A stretch of 64,000 bases of DNA from Rhodobacteraceae bacterium HTCC2150 (GCA_000169395.1 AAXZ01000007.1:1-64000), one strand, 5' to 3'; counted from the first letter of the stretch, positions 35,437-45,140 are shown. Numbers and translations: made by a program. The notes: generated from the sequence alone by a model not told the origin.

Positions 35437-37137
35437 TCATTCTTTTAACCACCAAGGAAGTGCGTTTAGAACCATGCCAGACACTGCTGCTTTTGCACAA
35501 TCGCGTAAACTTCCGAAGCGAATATCTCGTCCGGACAAACCCTTGCCGTAATGTGCGTATTTTCCCGAATTCGTCATCAGGGTCGCCGTATCAACGGGAA
35601 ACACAGGTTCTGTAATTGAACACCAGCAAATATCGGGGATCACCGTCACGCCAGCCTGTTCAAGTTGATCCAATACGCCAGCCTTTGATAAACCCTCTAG
35701 CGTATGGCGACCAATTGTAACGATTGTTTTGGTGTCTTGGTGGCATTGCGCACCCGCTAACAATGCTGCGAAGTTTTGGCATTCGCTGAATGATGCATGC
35801 GGGCTGCCAATGGCAACAAGATCGATATTGTCTGGTGCTGAATTGAAATTTTGCCAAATTTCAACCAAATCTTGTTTCGTGATGGCACACTTTTGAGCGC
35901 CTTTAATGGGAGGTAAATCTCCTTCTGGTGTGTGCCCATGCACATGCAAAAGTGGTGCACCAGAGGTTGTGCCAAATGCGGCGCATAGTGCTTTTAAGTC
36001 ATCATTCGTGGGATTAGTCGCCTCTAGTCCAAAGAGAATAGGAACGCCATTAGGGGATTTTGCCCCAGCCAACCAACCTAACATAGGCCAAATTGCATCA
36101 TCATACTGATCCGGTAAATCAACGTGAATTTCACAGGTTGGGCGACGATTTTCAGCCAAATAAACACCTGTTTCAGGCGCCCGCCCAGTCATTGCGATAA
36201 ACAAATCTAAATAGTCGGGGTGTTTTTGCGTGCGTGCGCCAAGGACGGAATTTGCAAATATCACGGCGTTGGATTCAGACCATCCAATTGCCTCATCTTT
36301 AATGGGGGCATCATCAAGCAGGTATGGTGCACAGGTGAATGTCGAACGCGCGCCCATTTTAACATATGCATCGGCAAGGCGACTGGCCTTTAGACCGAAA
36401 TCTGGAACCACGTCTTGAGATTGCCAATTTTGTCGGTCAACAGAAATGGCGTTAATGGTGGTGGGAATACGGGTCCTTGCACCCATTTCGTGCATTTTTT
36501 CTGCAAAATCTAGGTTTGCATCATGTGCCAAGATACATCCATCAATATGACCACGCGTGACGTCAATCAGGGTGTCGGCTCCTTGTGCGGCGGCCATTAA
36601 ACACAGAACTTCCATGGCAATTTGATTGGCTGCGCCTTCTTTGCCGTCAAGATAACGTTGATCATCTTTTGACAGATTCAGGTCAGCCGTGTTTGGCGTG
36701 GAAAGTCGGATGGATTGATCAGAAAAGCCTAAGCTTTGGTTTTCTATGGATGCGGTTTCTGCACGGCTTAACCCATCGTAGATAGTTGGCGAAAGACGCA
36801 AAACGGCAAGCGGTTTGTCAAACAATCGGGCAGCAATTAGGGCGCCAAGTGTCAGGATGTCTTCGTCTTCACGAAAAACAAGCGCGGCTGGTGCAATGCC
36901 ATTTCGTGCCAATTGCAATAACACACCACTGCCACTGCATGAACCGCGCGACGTGGGCATCAAAATGATTTTTCCCGCCAATGATGCGCCATGATTTGGG
37001 TGATGAACGTCAATGATTACGCCAGTTTCTGGGTCGACACCGCCCCAAAAACTTAAACCTTCTTGGCAGGTTAAAACATCGCCTTGGGCAAGCGCATCAA
37101 CGTATAAAATGTTTGAATCGATGGCATGATAAGACAT
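35437..37137 (-). CDS. Aconitase X, fused swivel and catalytic domains
   Basis: A 566-aa AcnX protein. Residues 1 to about 140 form the swivelling domain ('GLSFWGGVDPETGVIIDVHH', 'SRGSCSGSGVLLQLARNG'). The rest is the large aconitase X domain ('AMEVLCLMAAAQGADTLIDV', 'ARTRIPTTINAISVD', 'YAHYGKGLSGRDIRFGSL'). Characterised bacterial AcnX enzymes dehydrate cis-3-hydroxy-L-proline; archaeal ones act on phosphomevalonate. In a bacterium beside an amino-acid importer the first role is more likely (inference). AGGA precedes ATG 37137; a GTG at 37185 would add 16 residues. Convergent with the importer. Confidence 0.85.
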   Translation of the reverse strand: MSYHAIDSNILYVDALAQGDVLTCQEGLSFWGGVDPETGVIIDVHHPNHGASLAGKIILMPTSRGSCSGSGVLLQLARNGIAPAALVFREDEDILTLGALIAARLFDKPLAVLRLSPTIYDGLSRAETASIENQSLGFSDQSIRLSTPNTADLNLSKDDQRYLDGKEGAANQIAMEVLCLMAAAQGADTLIDVTRGHIDGCILAHDANLDFAEKMHEMGARTRIPTTINAISVDRQNWQSQDVVPDFGLKASRLADAYVKMGARSTFTCAPYLLDDAPIKDEAIGWSESNAVIFANSVLGARTQKHPDYLDLFIAMTGRAPETGVYLAENRRPTCEIHVDLPDQYDDAIWPMLGWLAGAKSPNGVPILFGLEATNPTNDDLKALCAAFGTTSGAPLLHVHGHTPEGDLPPIKGAQKCAITKQDLVEIWQNFNSAPDNIDLVAIGSPHASFSECQNFAALLAGAQCHQDTKTIVTIGRHTLEGLSKAGVLDQLEQAGVTVIPDICWCSITEPVFPVDTATLMTNSGKYAHYGKGLSGRDIRFGSLRDCAKAAVSGMVLNALPWWLKE

Positions 37138-37292
37138 TTGCGGATCCTGATTTATTATGACCAAATTGGTGCAATGCGATTTCACTATCCTTTCTGAATT
37201 TTGTCAAAGAAAACAAAATGCAATGAAGTGTTTTCCTATCGATAAGAAATAGAAAGATCATGAGATTCAGAAAAATCATCGCACTCAGAGCC

Positions 37293-37321
37293 TTGACGCC
37301 GATTTGACGATGACTTATGTC
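37293..37321 (+). promoter_or_regulatory. Promoter of tRNA-Gly
   Basis: TTGACG (37293-37298), 17 bases, TATGTC (37316-37321). The expected start point is a few bases before the tRNA 5' end at 37335. Confidence 0.55.
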
Positions 37322-37334
37322 CAAATTCTGTTGC

Positions 37335-37408
37335 GCGGGCGTTGTGTAATGGTAAGACCTCAGCCTTCCAAGCTGATGACACGGGTTCGATTCCCGTCGC
37401 CCGCTCCA
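37335..37408 (+). tRNA. tRNA-Gly (anticodon TCC)
   Basis: Acceptor strand GCGGGCG (37335-37341) pairs with CGCCCGC (37398-37404), followed by T and an encoded CCA (37406-37408). The anticodon stem TCAGC/GCTGA encloses the loop CTTCCAA with anticodon TCC at 37367-37369. The T arm carries GGTTCGATTCC. It reads GGA and possibly GGG codons. Stand-alone between aconitase X and moaA. Confidence 0.96.
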
Positions 37409-37472
37409 ACATAAGTTTCCTTAAAATCTGCCTGTTGTTTATTAGCGACTCAGACCGTGCAGGCCTGTGCGT

Positions 37473-38474
37473 TTAACCGCCCGTATGGCTCATGTGGCGT
37501 GACATTTGCCCGCCAAGCGTTTGACGCGAATAATCAAAGTCGTGCCCTTTGGGTTTTAGGCCGATAGCGGCGCGAATAGCCTCTTCAAGTGGGGCATCCG
37601 TTTCACTTGAACGAAGCGGGCCGCGCAAATCAGATTTACCTTCTTGTCCCAAACAGGTGTATATCTCGCCTGTGCAAGTAATCCGCACGCGATTGCAGCT
37701 TTCACAGAAATTATGGGTCATGGGCGTGATAAGCCCAATTTTCTGACCCGTTTCTTCTAGCTGAATATAACGTGCAGGGCCGCCTGTACGTTCAGACAGA
37801 TCATGCAACGTATACCGTGTCGCCAGCGTGTCGCGCAGATCAGACAGGTCCCAATATTGCATTAAACGGTTTTCATTGCCGATATCGCCCATTGGCATCA
37901 CTTCAATGAATGTCAGATCCATGTCCCGTGCTGCGCAAAATTCGGCAAGCGTAAATAATTCATCCTCGTTGAAATCTTTTAAGGCAACAGTGTTCAGTTT
38001 TACACGCAAGCCAGCCGCCAAGGCCGCATCAATACCACGCATAACTTGGGGCAGGCGGCCCCAACGGGTGATCTCGGCAAATTTGGCCTCGTCTAACGTA
38101 TCAAGGGAAATATTGATCCGCCGAACACCCGCATCAAACAAGGGTTGCGCAAAGCGTTCCAGCTGGCTGCCGTTTGTTGTCAGTGTCAGTTCTTTCAGCG
38201 CGCCAGATTCTAAATGGCGACCCATGCCCTCAAAAAACGACATGATGCCCTTGCGAACCAAAGGTTCACCACCCGTAATGCGCAGTTTTTCAACGCCCAA
38301 ACGAATGAACGTCGAACACAAGCGGTCCAATTCCTCAAGCGTTAGTAATTCGGCTTTGGGCAAAAACTGCATATTCTCGGACATGCAATAAACACACCGA
38401 AAATCGCAACGATCAGTTACTGAAAGGCGAAGATACGTGATTGTACGTTGAAATGGGTCAATTAGATTTGTCAT
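37473..38474 (-). CDS. moaA: GTP 3',8-cyclase MoaA
   Basis: Radical SAM enzyme that rearranges GTP in the first step of molybdenum-cofactor synthesis. The 333-aa protein has the radical SAM site 'CDFRCVYC', the SAM-binding '[11 protein letters not shown]', a second 4Fe-4S site '[19 protein letters not shown]' and the C-terminal Gly-Gly that is needed in characterised MoaA. No other moa gene is in the window. Confidence 0.96.
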   Translation of the reverse strand: MTNLIDPFQRTITYLRLSVTDRCDFRCVYCMSENMQFLPKAELLTLEELDRLCSTFIRLGVEKLRITGGEPLVRKGIMSFFEGMGRHLESGALKELTLTTNGSQLERFAQPLFDAGVRRINISLDTLDEAKFAEITRWGRLPQVMRGIDAALAAGLRVKLNTVALKDFNEDELFTLAEFCAARDMDLTFIEVMPMGDIGNENRLMQYWDLSDLRDTLATRYTLHDLSERTGGPARYIQLEETGQKIGLITPMTHNFCESCNRVRITCTGEIYTCLGQEGKSDLRGPLRSSETDAPLEEAIRAAIGLKPKGHDFDYSRQTLGGQMSRHMSHTGG

Positions 38475-38557
38475 GAAAACAGACTAGGCCGCGCAATCTT
38501 TTGCCGCAAGTGAATTGAGCATTGTCCAGACGCCCCATCATACTTAAGTATTACATT

Positions 38558-39070
38558 ATGAATGAAAAACGTGCGATATTGATTGGCTTGTGCATTTTGG
38601 TTTTAAGTGGCTGTGCGTCCCTGCCAAATTTTGACCGAAAAAGCAGGGAAGTCGCTCTGGTTCCGTCTGATCCTGAGATCTACAAGCTTCGCCCTATGCC
38701 ACGTGTTGGTGCTGGCGCAACGGTTGTTCCTGTTGATGCCACGTCGGTCGAAGACTTTGACACAACAACCCTATCTGAACGAAATGCAGCCGCGTCTGTG
38801 CCTGTTGCGAGTGCGGAACAAAAGCTTGGTATCACAATCGCGTCCCTTGGAAGCCCCACTGAGACTGGGTTTTGGGCAAAAACACCTCTTGTCACGCAGA
38901 ATGCCAAAGGGCATCTTGTCGATCCCGCGACAGGCAAGTCTGTCCAAGTTGATCTGATTCCAATCGATGGTCCAAAGACTGCTGGTTCCCGCGTTTCCCT
39001 TGCGGCCATGCGATTGTTAGGCGTTTCCTTGACAGGCTTGCCTGAATTAGAGGTCTGGATCGACGGTTAA
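38558..39070 (+). CDS. Hypothetical lipoprotein
   Basis: A 170-aa protein with a lipoprotein signal: 'AILIGLCILVLSGCAS', lipobox LSGC, Cys at residue 19. The mature part ends in 'SLAAMRLLGVSLTGLPELEV'. Similar Rhodobacterales lipoproteins are sometimes misnamed as sugar-acid dehydratases; I do not assign a function. Its last 24 bases overlap the convergent alkD-like gene. Divergent from moaA. Confidence 0.75.
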   Translation: MNEKRAILIGLCILVLSGCASLPNFDRKSREVALVPSDPEIYKLRPMPRVGAGATVVPVDATSVEDFDTTTLSERNAAASVPVASAEQKLGITIASLGSPTETGFWAKTPLVTQNAKGHLVDPATGKSVQVDLIPIDGPKTAGSRVSLAAMRLLGVSLTGLPELEVWIDG

Positions 39071-39787
39071 GTCGGGTTCAGCTACCGGAAGAGGATTAAG
39101 TTCGGGCATGGTCGGCAACAATTTTGCCGCCTCAATACGCGCCCATTTTTTCATGTAGATGCCATGTTCTGTTATAAACTGGGCTACGCGTTCTGGATCG
39201 CGTTTTGATAAATCGCGCAGCCACCAAGCTACTGATTTTTGAATAAACCATTCTTTATCCGTTACATAGTCAGCTGCCCAACCTAAAATACGTTCACGTT
39301 GTTCTAACTCTGCGGGTTTTGGATCGCGCGATTTGCACCATGGCAATGTCATCACCAAGGCCACACGGCGCACCCAGAAATTGTCGTCTTTTGTCCAGGT
39401 TTCTACATGATCCAAACGCGATGGATCTGCCGTTAGGCGGCGTGAACCAGCACTTGCGACATGATCCGCGATGGCCCAAGCGTCAAATTCTGTCACCCAT
39501 TTTTTGATCAGTTCCCAAACTGGCTCGTCATTTTTTATCCGCGCTTGGGTCAACAATTTGGCCGCTGCAATGCGGCCTTCGTGACTGTTGTGGCCCCAAA
39601 GAAATTCCGCAATCTCTAGCCTTTGTTCCAAGGTCAGGGATTGACGCCATCCCGTTGTAATCTCGTTGATTTGTGGATTGGCGACACCCAAATATTCACG
39701 GTCCACCTTGTGATAGGCCGCCATTTGTTCAATTTTGCTGGTATCAGCCAGCGACTTGAGATCGGCTAATGCTTGTTCTGGGGTCAT
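39047..39787 (-). CDS. DNA alkylation repair protein, AlkD-like
   Basis: A 246-aa all-helical HEAT-repeat protein of the AlkD/DNA_alkylation family. Marks: 'WGHNSHEGRIAAAKLL', 'VTEFDAWAIADHVAS', 'DDNFWVRRVALVMTLPWCK' and 'EWFIQKSVAWWLRDLSKRDP'. Family members remove N3- and N7-alkylated purines. ATG 39787 overlaps the glmS stop by four bases, so translation is coupled to glmS. The 3' end overlaps the lipoprotein gene. Confidence 0.88.
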   Translation of the reverse strand: MTPEQALADLKSLADTSKIEQMAAYHKVDREYLGVANPQINEITTGWRQSLTLEQRLEIAEFLWGHNSHEGRIAAAKLLTQARIKNDEPVWELIKKWVTEFDAWAIADHVASAGSRRLTADPSRLDHVETWTKDDNFWVRRVALVMTLPWCKSRDPKPAELEQRERILGWAADYVTDKEWFIQKSVAWWLRDLSKRDPERVAQFITEHGIYMKKWARIEAAKLLPTMPELNPLPVAEPDLTVDPDL

Positions 39788-41604
39788 TCTACAGTCACCG
39801 ATTTGGCTAGGTTGCGGGGTTGATCGACGTCTGTTCCACGCGCCATTGCGGTGTGGTACGCCAGCAATTGTGCAGGAATAGCATAAAGAATTGGGGCCCA
39901 AACAGGATCAACGTCAGGCATCAATAAAGTTCCCCAAACACCATCATTGGCAGATTTTGCCCCAGCTGAATCCGTGATCAAAAGAACCACGCCATTGCGC
40001 GCCATCACTTCTTGCATGTTCGAAATGGTTTTTTCAAAAAGGGCGTCACGCGGGGCCATGACAACCACTGGCGTCTTTTTGTCAACCAGCGCAATGGGGC
40101 CGTGTTTTAGTTCACCTGCTGCATAACCTTCGGCATGTATATAGCTGATTTCTTTAAGTTTTAGCGCACCTTCTAGTGCCATTGGATACATCAATCCACG
40201 GCCCAAAAATAGAACGTCGTCCGCCGCAGCAAGACGTTTTGCGATGGGTGTGTAGTGGCTTTCGGCAGCTATCGCTAGATTGATAAGGCCGGGTAAATTG
40301 CGCAATGTTACCAGATTATTCTTTAATTCATCCGCATCAATGACCGCGCGATCTTGAGCTGCCTTAAGGGCCATACACGCTAATACGGCTAATTGATTTG
40401 TGAACGCTTTGGTTGATGCTACACCTACTTCAACGCCCGCGCGGATCGGAATAATGATATCGCTTTCACGTGCGATTGAACTTTCAGGAACGTTAACGAC
40501 CGCAACGATCTTGGCTGCTTTATCTGCAATGTGGCGAAGGGCGGCAAGGGTGTCGGCGGTCTCACCTGATTGACTGACAAAGATTGCACAGGTGCGTGGG
40601 CCAACTGGCGGTTTTCGATAGCGGTATTCAGAGGCGATATCAATTTCAACAGGCAAGCCTGAAATTTGTTCAAACCAGTATTTTGCCGTCATACAGGCAT
40701 AAAAACCAGTCCCACAGGCAACCAAAACAAGACGATCAAATTCTGAAAAGTCTAATCCTTCTGGTAAGGCTAGGCCATTGTTTTCTTTGTTGATATAGTG
40801 GCCAAGGACATTGGCCAGTACTGTTGGTTGTTCCGCTATTTCTTTGGCCATAAAATGTTTGTGGCCTGCTTTATCAATTGCGGCTGTGTCAATTTCGATT
40901 TTCTTTAGTTCGCGATTGGCCAAGTTTCCGGCAGCATCGATCACTTCTAGGCTGTTGCGTGTCAGAACGGCCCAATCACCTTCTTCAAGATAGGTGATTT
41001 GATCTGTCATTGCAGCCAGTGCTATGGCATCTGAGCCGACAAACATTTCACCTACACCATGCCCAATGGCCAAGGGTGAACCTTTGCGCGCGGCGATCAT
41101 CAAATCGTCTTCGCCTTCAAACAGAAAACATAGCGCGAAGGCACCATCCAGTTTGGGCAGCGTTGCAGCGACTGCATCACGTGGGCTAAGACCCTGTGAA
41201 ATAAAGTGGTTTGTCAAAAGGGCGACTGTTTCCGTGTCAGTATCTGTTTCAAATGAAACGCCCAAATCGGCCAATTCGGCACGCAGTTCTCGAAAATTTT
41301 CAATGATGCCATTGTGAACAACCGCCACCGCGCCTGCGCGATGGGGGTGTGTGTTGGTCAGGTTTGGTTCACCATGTGTGGCCCATCGCGTGTGGCCTAT
41401 GCCAGATTTACCTGCCAATGAATTGTGCACAAGCATATCAGATAGGTTCACCATCTTACCCGTTGCGCGCCTGCGTTCTAGTTTCCCGTCGCGCACAGTT
41501 GCAATGCCCGCGCTGTCATAGCCGCGATATTCAAGACGTTTTAGAGCATCCACCAACATGGGGGCCGCTTCGTGAAGACCAAGTACACCAACAATACCGC
41601 ACAT
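39784..41604 (-). CDS. glmS: Glucosamine-fructose-6-phosphate aminotransferase (isomerising)
   Basis: Makes glucosamine-6-phosphate from fructose-6-phosphate and glutamine for cell-wall and LPS synthesis. The 606-aa length is normal. Catalytic Cys2 in 'MCGIVGVLG', glutaminase motifs 'GIGHTRWATHGEP' and 'HNGIIENF', two SIS domains with 'VSQSGETADTLAALRH' and 'AEGYAAGELKHGPIALVD'. One base separates it from glmU upstream. No glmS ribozyme is expected or seen. Confidence 0.97.
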   Translation of the reverse strand: MCGIVGVLGLHEAAPMLVDALKRLEYRGYDSAGIATVRDGKLERRRATGKMVNLSDMLVHNSLAGKSGIGHTRWATHGEPNLTNTHPHRAGAVAVVHNGIIENFRELRAELADLGVSFETDTDTETVALLTNHFISQGLSPRDAVAATLPKLDGAFALCFLFEGEDDLMIAARKGSPLAIGHGVGEMFVGSDAIALAAMTDQITYLEEGDWAVLTRNSLEVIDAAGNLANRELKKIEIDTAAIDKAGHKHFMAKEIAEQPTVLANVLGHYINKENNGLALPEGLDFSEFDRLVLVACGTGFYACMTAKYWFEQISGLPVEIDIASEYRYRKPPVGPRTCAIFVSQSGETADTLAALRHIADKAAKIVAVVNVPESSIARESDIIIPIRAGVEVGVASTKAFTNQLAVLACMALKAAQDRAVIDADELKNNLVTLRNLPGLINLAIAAESHYTPIAKRLAAADDVLFLGRGLMYPMALEGALKLKEISYIHAEGYAAGELKHGPIALVDKKTPVVVMAPRDALFEKTISNMQEVMARNGVVLLITDSAGAKSANDGVWGTLLMPDVDPVWAPILYAIPAQLLAYHTAMARGTDVDQPRNLAKSVTVE

Positions 41605-41605
41605 A

Positions 41606-42967
41606 TCAGTTGTCCTTTTTTTCTTTTTCTTTACGGGCTTTTGTCGCGCGTAGTTTATCCATTAATCGCGTCGCCAAATCTTCTTTGTTGACCTGCTTTG
41701 CACGACTTAAGGCAAGGGCGCCGATCGGCACGTTTTGTGTAATCACTGAACCAGACGCAGTCATGGCCTCGATGCCGATGCTGACAGGCGCAACAAGCGA
41801 GGTGTTAGAGCCAATAAACGCCCGCGCACCAATTTCCGTGCGATGTTTCATAACACCATCGTAATTGCAGGTAATTGTGCCCGCGCCAATATTCGCCGCT
41901 TTGCCAACTGTTGCGTCACCCACATAGGAAAGGTGGTTAACTTTCGCACCTTCGGCCAGATCTGCGTTTTTAATCTCAACAAAATTGCCAACTCGCACAT
42001 CCTCGGCCAGTTCGGCACCCGGGCGTAAACGCGCGAAAGGACCGACCACTGAACCACGAGAGATATGACAACCTTCAAAATGGCAATTGGCTTTAATTTC
42101 AACGTCGTTTTCAATCGTAACACCGGGGCCAAAGAAAACATTTGGTTCAATTGTTGTGTCGCGGCCAATCACCGTATCATAGGCGAAATAAACTGTTTCA
42201 GGGGCCGTCAGGGAAACGCCATTCTCCATCGCAGCAATGCGTGCCTTGGCTTGGAAATCCGCCTCTGCCGCTGCCAATTCGGCGCGCGTGTTGATGCCCA
42301 GTGTTTCAGCAATATCGCAATGTACTACACCACAAGATAACCCTTTGGATGTGGCGATGCCGATGATGTCAGTTAGGTAATATTCATTGGCGGCATTGTC
42401 GTCTTTCACCTCGGACAGAAGATCAAACAAAACAGATGTATTGGCGCATATAACACCAGAATTACAGAGTGTTACGGCTAGTTCTTCAGGTGATGCGTCT
42501 TTGGCTTCGACGATGCGATCAAGCTTGTCACCATTGGTGATCAAGCGACCATATCGGCCAGGATCATTGGTTTCAAAACCCAGAACCAACACGTCATGGC
42601 TGTCGCGTGCTTTACTCATTTCTTCAAGCGTTTCAGGGGAAATGAAGGGGGTGTCGCCATATAAAACGATACAGTCGCCTTCCATTTCGCCCAAGGCATC
42701 CTTGGCTTGCAAAACCGCGTGTGCCGTACCCAATTGTTCGTCTTGGTTTGCAATCAGTGTTTCGGCATCAATACCAAGGGCAGCCTTTGCAACCGCCGCA
42801 CCGCCATGCCCTGTCACAACGACTGATTTTTTTGCGCCCCCCAAAGAAGCCGAATTCATCGCGTGCGCCAAAAGTGGCACGCCAGCCAATTTGTGCAACA
42901 CCTTTGGAAGGTCGGAATTCATCCGGCTTCCTTTACCCGCTGCTAGAATAATAAAGTTGCTCGCCAT
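41606..42967 (-). CDS. glmU: Bifunctional UDP-N-acetylglucosamine diphosphorylase / glucosamine-1-phosphate acetyltransferase
   Basis: A 453-aa enzyme for the last two steps to UDP-GlcNAc. The N-terminal uridyltransferase shows 'LAAGKGSRMNSDLPKVLH' and 'YGDTPFI'. The C-terminal left-handed beta-helix carries hexapeptide repeats ('RLRPGAELAEDVRVGNFVEI', 'VNHLSYVGDATVGKAANIGA') and 'GAGTITCNYDG'. First gene of the glmU-glmS-alkD operon; a 150-base gap separates it from the divergent gph. Confidence 0.97.
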   Translation of the reverse strand: MASNFIILAAGKGSRMNSDLPKVLHKLAGVPLLAHAMNSASLGGAKKSVVVTGHGGAAVAKAALGIDAETLIANQDEQLGTAHAVLQAKDALGEMEGDCIVLYGDTPFISPETLEEMSKARDSHDVLVLGFETNDPGRYGRLITNGDKLDRIVEAKDASPEELAVTLCNSGVICANTSVLFDLLSEVKDDNAANEYYLTDIIGIATSKGLSCGVVHCDIAETLGINTRAELAAAEADFQAKARIAAMENGVSLTAPETVYFAYDTVIGRDTTIEPNVFFGPGVTIENDVEIKANCHFEGCHISRGSVVGPFARLRPGAELAEDVRVGNFVEIKNADLAEGAKVNHLSYVGDATVGKAANIGAGTITCNYDGVMKHRTEIGARAFIGSNTSLVAPVSIGIEAMTASGSVITQNVPIGALALSRAKQVNKEDLATRLMDKLRATKARKEKEKKDN

Positions 42968-43117
42968 GCGTCTTTGCCTTTTCTTTCTTAGGCAGAGCTT
43001 TTAATCGCTTGGGGGAAAGGCGCAAGCCCTGTAGGGCCTTTTCGGGATCACTTGTGTTTACCATCATTGTCACAGAAGGGGCGGAAAACCGCCCACGTCA
43101 GCGGATAGGAATAAAAG

Positions 43118-43795
43118 ATGTCATTAAAACCAGCAGTTATCTTCGATCTAGACGGCACATTGGCGGACACCAGTGGTGATTTGATCGCCGCGGCCAATCA
43201 TTGTTTGGCAACCCGTGGCTTTGAAACACGTTTGGATGCGAAAACCGATATGTTTACCGCATTTGCCGGTGGGCGGGCGATGTTAACGCTTGGCTATCAA
43301 CGGGCAGGAATGAGTGATGGGGTTGAGGCGGCTTTGGCCGAAGATTATCAGCGGTTGTTGGATTTTTACGGTGAAAACATAGATAAACACACGTTTTTGT
43401 ACCCTGGGGTTGAGGCAGCATTGGATCGATTGGCTGATGCTGGTTACGCATTGGGTATCTGTACAAACAAGCCCGAAGGTTTGGCGGAAACCCTTATGTC
43501 GCGCTTAAAGCTGCGCGATCGATTTGGTGCATTGATTGGTGCCGATACGCTTGAGCATCGTAAACCCCATGCCATGCCTTTGTTTGAAACCATCGATCGC
43601 GTGGGTGGTGATCCAGCGCGTTCAATGTTGATTGGCGACACGATAACGGATCGAAAAACGGGAATTGCCGCAGATATTCCCTGTGTTTTGGTAACGTTTG
43701 GGCCAACAGGGCGACAGGTTGAGGAAATGAAACCAGACGCATTATTGGATCATTATGACGATCTGTTTGATTTAGCTGAAAAGATGCTTTCGTAA
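43118..43795 (+). CDS. gph: Phosphoglycolate phosphatase (HAD family)
   Basis: A 225-aa HAD hydrolase: nucleophile in 'FDLDGTLADTSGDL', motif II 'GICTNKP', Lys in 'HRKPHAMPLFET' and acidic motif 'MLIGDTITDRKTG'. It removes phosphate from 2-phosphoglycolate; the exact substrate is by family. Divergent from glmU. Confidence 0.88.
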   Translation: MSLKPAVIFDLDGTLADTSGDLIAAANHCLATRGFETRLDAKTDMFTAFAGGRAMLTLGYQRAGMSDGVEAALAEDYQRLLDFYGENIDKHTFLYPGVEAALDRLADAGYALGICTNKPEGLAETLMSRLKLRDRFGALIGADTLEHRKPHAMPLFETIDRVGGDPARSMLIGDTITDRKTGIAADIPCVLVTFGPTGRQVEEMKPDALLDHYDDLFDLAEKMLS

Positions 43796-43864
43796 ATCAA
43801 AACATGGCTTTCATGGTGCATGACGTTGGCATAGCGTACCTTACGAAACGTTTGGGGAAAAGTA

Positions 43865-45073
43865 ATGAGCGAAAAGTTTACAGGCAGTTTTACGCAACAG
43901 GAATCCATTCCTCAGGCTGGCATTGATGCTGCGATGGCGGTTCTGCAACACGGGCGTTTGCATCGTTACAATTTGGCAGAAGGCGAAATTGGCGAAACGT
44001 CGGCGTTGGAACAGGAATTTGCTGAACTGACAGGCGCTAAATATTGTTTGGCCGTTGCTTCTGGTGGCTATGCAATGGGGGCCGCTTTGAGGGCTTGTGG
44101 CGTTACTGCAGGGGACAAGGTTTTATCCAACGGATTTACGCTCGCGCCTGTTCCCGGTGCCATTGCTGCTGTTGGTGCTGTGCCGATATTTGTTGAAGTG
44201 ACCGAAAACCTGCGCATTGATCTGGATGATCTGGCGATAAAAATCGCAAGTTCGGGCGCTAAAACGCTATTGCTAAGCCACATGCGCGGGCACTTATGTG
44301 ATATGGATCGATTGATGTCGATTTGTGATGGTGCGGGCGTTACGGTGATTGAGGATTGCGCCCACACGATGGGGGCAACGTGGAACGGTGTGCCCTCAGG
44401 TCGCCAAGGGACGTTTGGATGTTATTCAACGCAGACCTATAAGCACATAAATTCAGGCGAGGGTGGTTTTCTGATTTCAGATGATCCTGATCTGATGGCG
44501 CGGGCAATCATTTTGTCAGGCAGCTATATGTTATTTGAGCGGCACAAAGCGGCCCCCCCCAAAGAAGCCTTTGATAAGGTACGTTTTGTTACGCCGAATG
44601 TATCTGGCCGTATGGACAATTTGCGGGCAGCAATCTTGCGGCCCCAGTTGGCAGATCTAAAAACACAAGTGGACCGTTGGAACGAGCGATATGATACCGT
44701 GAACGCTGGCCTGGAAAATACACCTGGCTTGCAACGTATTGAAAGACCGACAGCGGAAACCATGGTTGGTTCCTCAATCCAGTTTTTGCTGCCTAACTGG
44801 CCAGAAGCGGCGATTAACGATTTTGTGGCGCGTTGTCTTGCTTGTGGGGTCGAATTAAAGTGGTTTGGTGCAGCAGATCCCGTAGCATTCACATCGCGTT
44901 ATGACAGCTGGCGGTATGCGCCCGCTCAAAAATTACCGCAAACAGACGGTGTTTTGGCAGGCTTGATTGATATGCGCATTCCTTTGACATTCAGTTTGGA
45001 AGATTGCGCGCAAATTGCCCGCATCATCCGTGCTGAGGTCGGCGCGGTCTATCAAAGTATCAAAACAGCGTAA
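43865..45073 (+). CDS. DegT/DnrJ/EryC1/StrS-family aminotransferase
   Basis: A 402-aa PLP-dependent enzyme of the sugar-aminotransferase group. The PLP-binding Lys lies in 'YSTQTYKHINSGEGGFLI'; 'VIEDCAHTMGATWNG' holds the Asp that contacts the pyridine ring; 'ELTGAKYCLAVASGGYAM' binds the phosphate. Such enzymes make amino sugars for glycans or antibiotics; no other sugar-pathway gene is adjacent, so the substrate is open. It follows gph by 69 bases. Confidence 0.87.
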   Translation: MSEKFTGSFTQQESIPQAGIDAAMAVLQHGRLHRYNLAEGEIGETSALEQEFAELTGAKYCLAVASGGYAMGAALRACGVTAGDKVLSNGFTLAPVPGAIAAVGAVPIFVEVTENLRIDLDDLAIKIASSGAKTLLLSHMRGHLCDMDRLMSICDGAGVTVIEDCAHTMGATWNGVPSGRQGTFGCYSTQTYKHINSGEGGFLISDDPDLMARAIILSGSYMLFERHKAAPPKEAFDKVRFVTPNVSGRMDNLRAAILRPQLADLKTQVDRWNERYDTVNAGLENTPGLQRIERPTAETMVGSSIQFLLPNWPEAAINDFVARCLACGVELKWFGAADPVAFTSRYDSWRYAPAQKLPQTDGVLAGLIDMRIPLTFSLEDCAQIARIIRAEVGAVYQSIKTA

Positions 45074-45077
45074 GCGA

Positions 45078-45109
45078 CCCGATCAAGCAAAGCCCCGATC
45101 AAGCAAAGC
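45078..45109 (+). repeat. 16-bp perfect tandem duplication
   Basis: CCCGATCAAGCAAAGC occurs at 45078-45093 and again directly at 45094-45109. It lies just after the aminotransferase stop and just before the ivd promoter region. Confidence 0.9.
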
Positions 45110-45110
45110 A

Positions 45111-45140
45111 TTGACGCAACCAAATATTGCTGCTTACTTT
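45111..45140 (+). promoter_or_regulatory. Likely promoter of the liu operon
   Basis: TTGACG (45111-45116) and TACTTT (45135-45140), 18 bases apart, resemble a sigma-70-type promoter with a good -35 and weak -10. The 18-bp palindrome follows directly. Confidence 0.4.

Noticed and set aside
38475-38557. Molybdenum-cofactor riboswitch upstream of moaA
   Set aside because: The gap to the divergent gene is about 80 bases and shows no long structured leader.
41605-41700. glmS ribozyme upstream of glmS
   Set aside because: Only one base lies between glmU and glmS, so there is no leader for a ribozyme.
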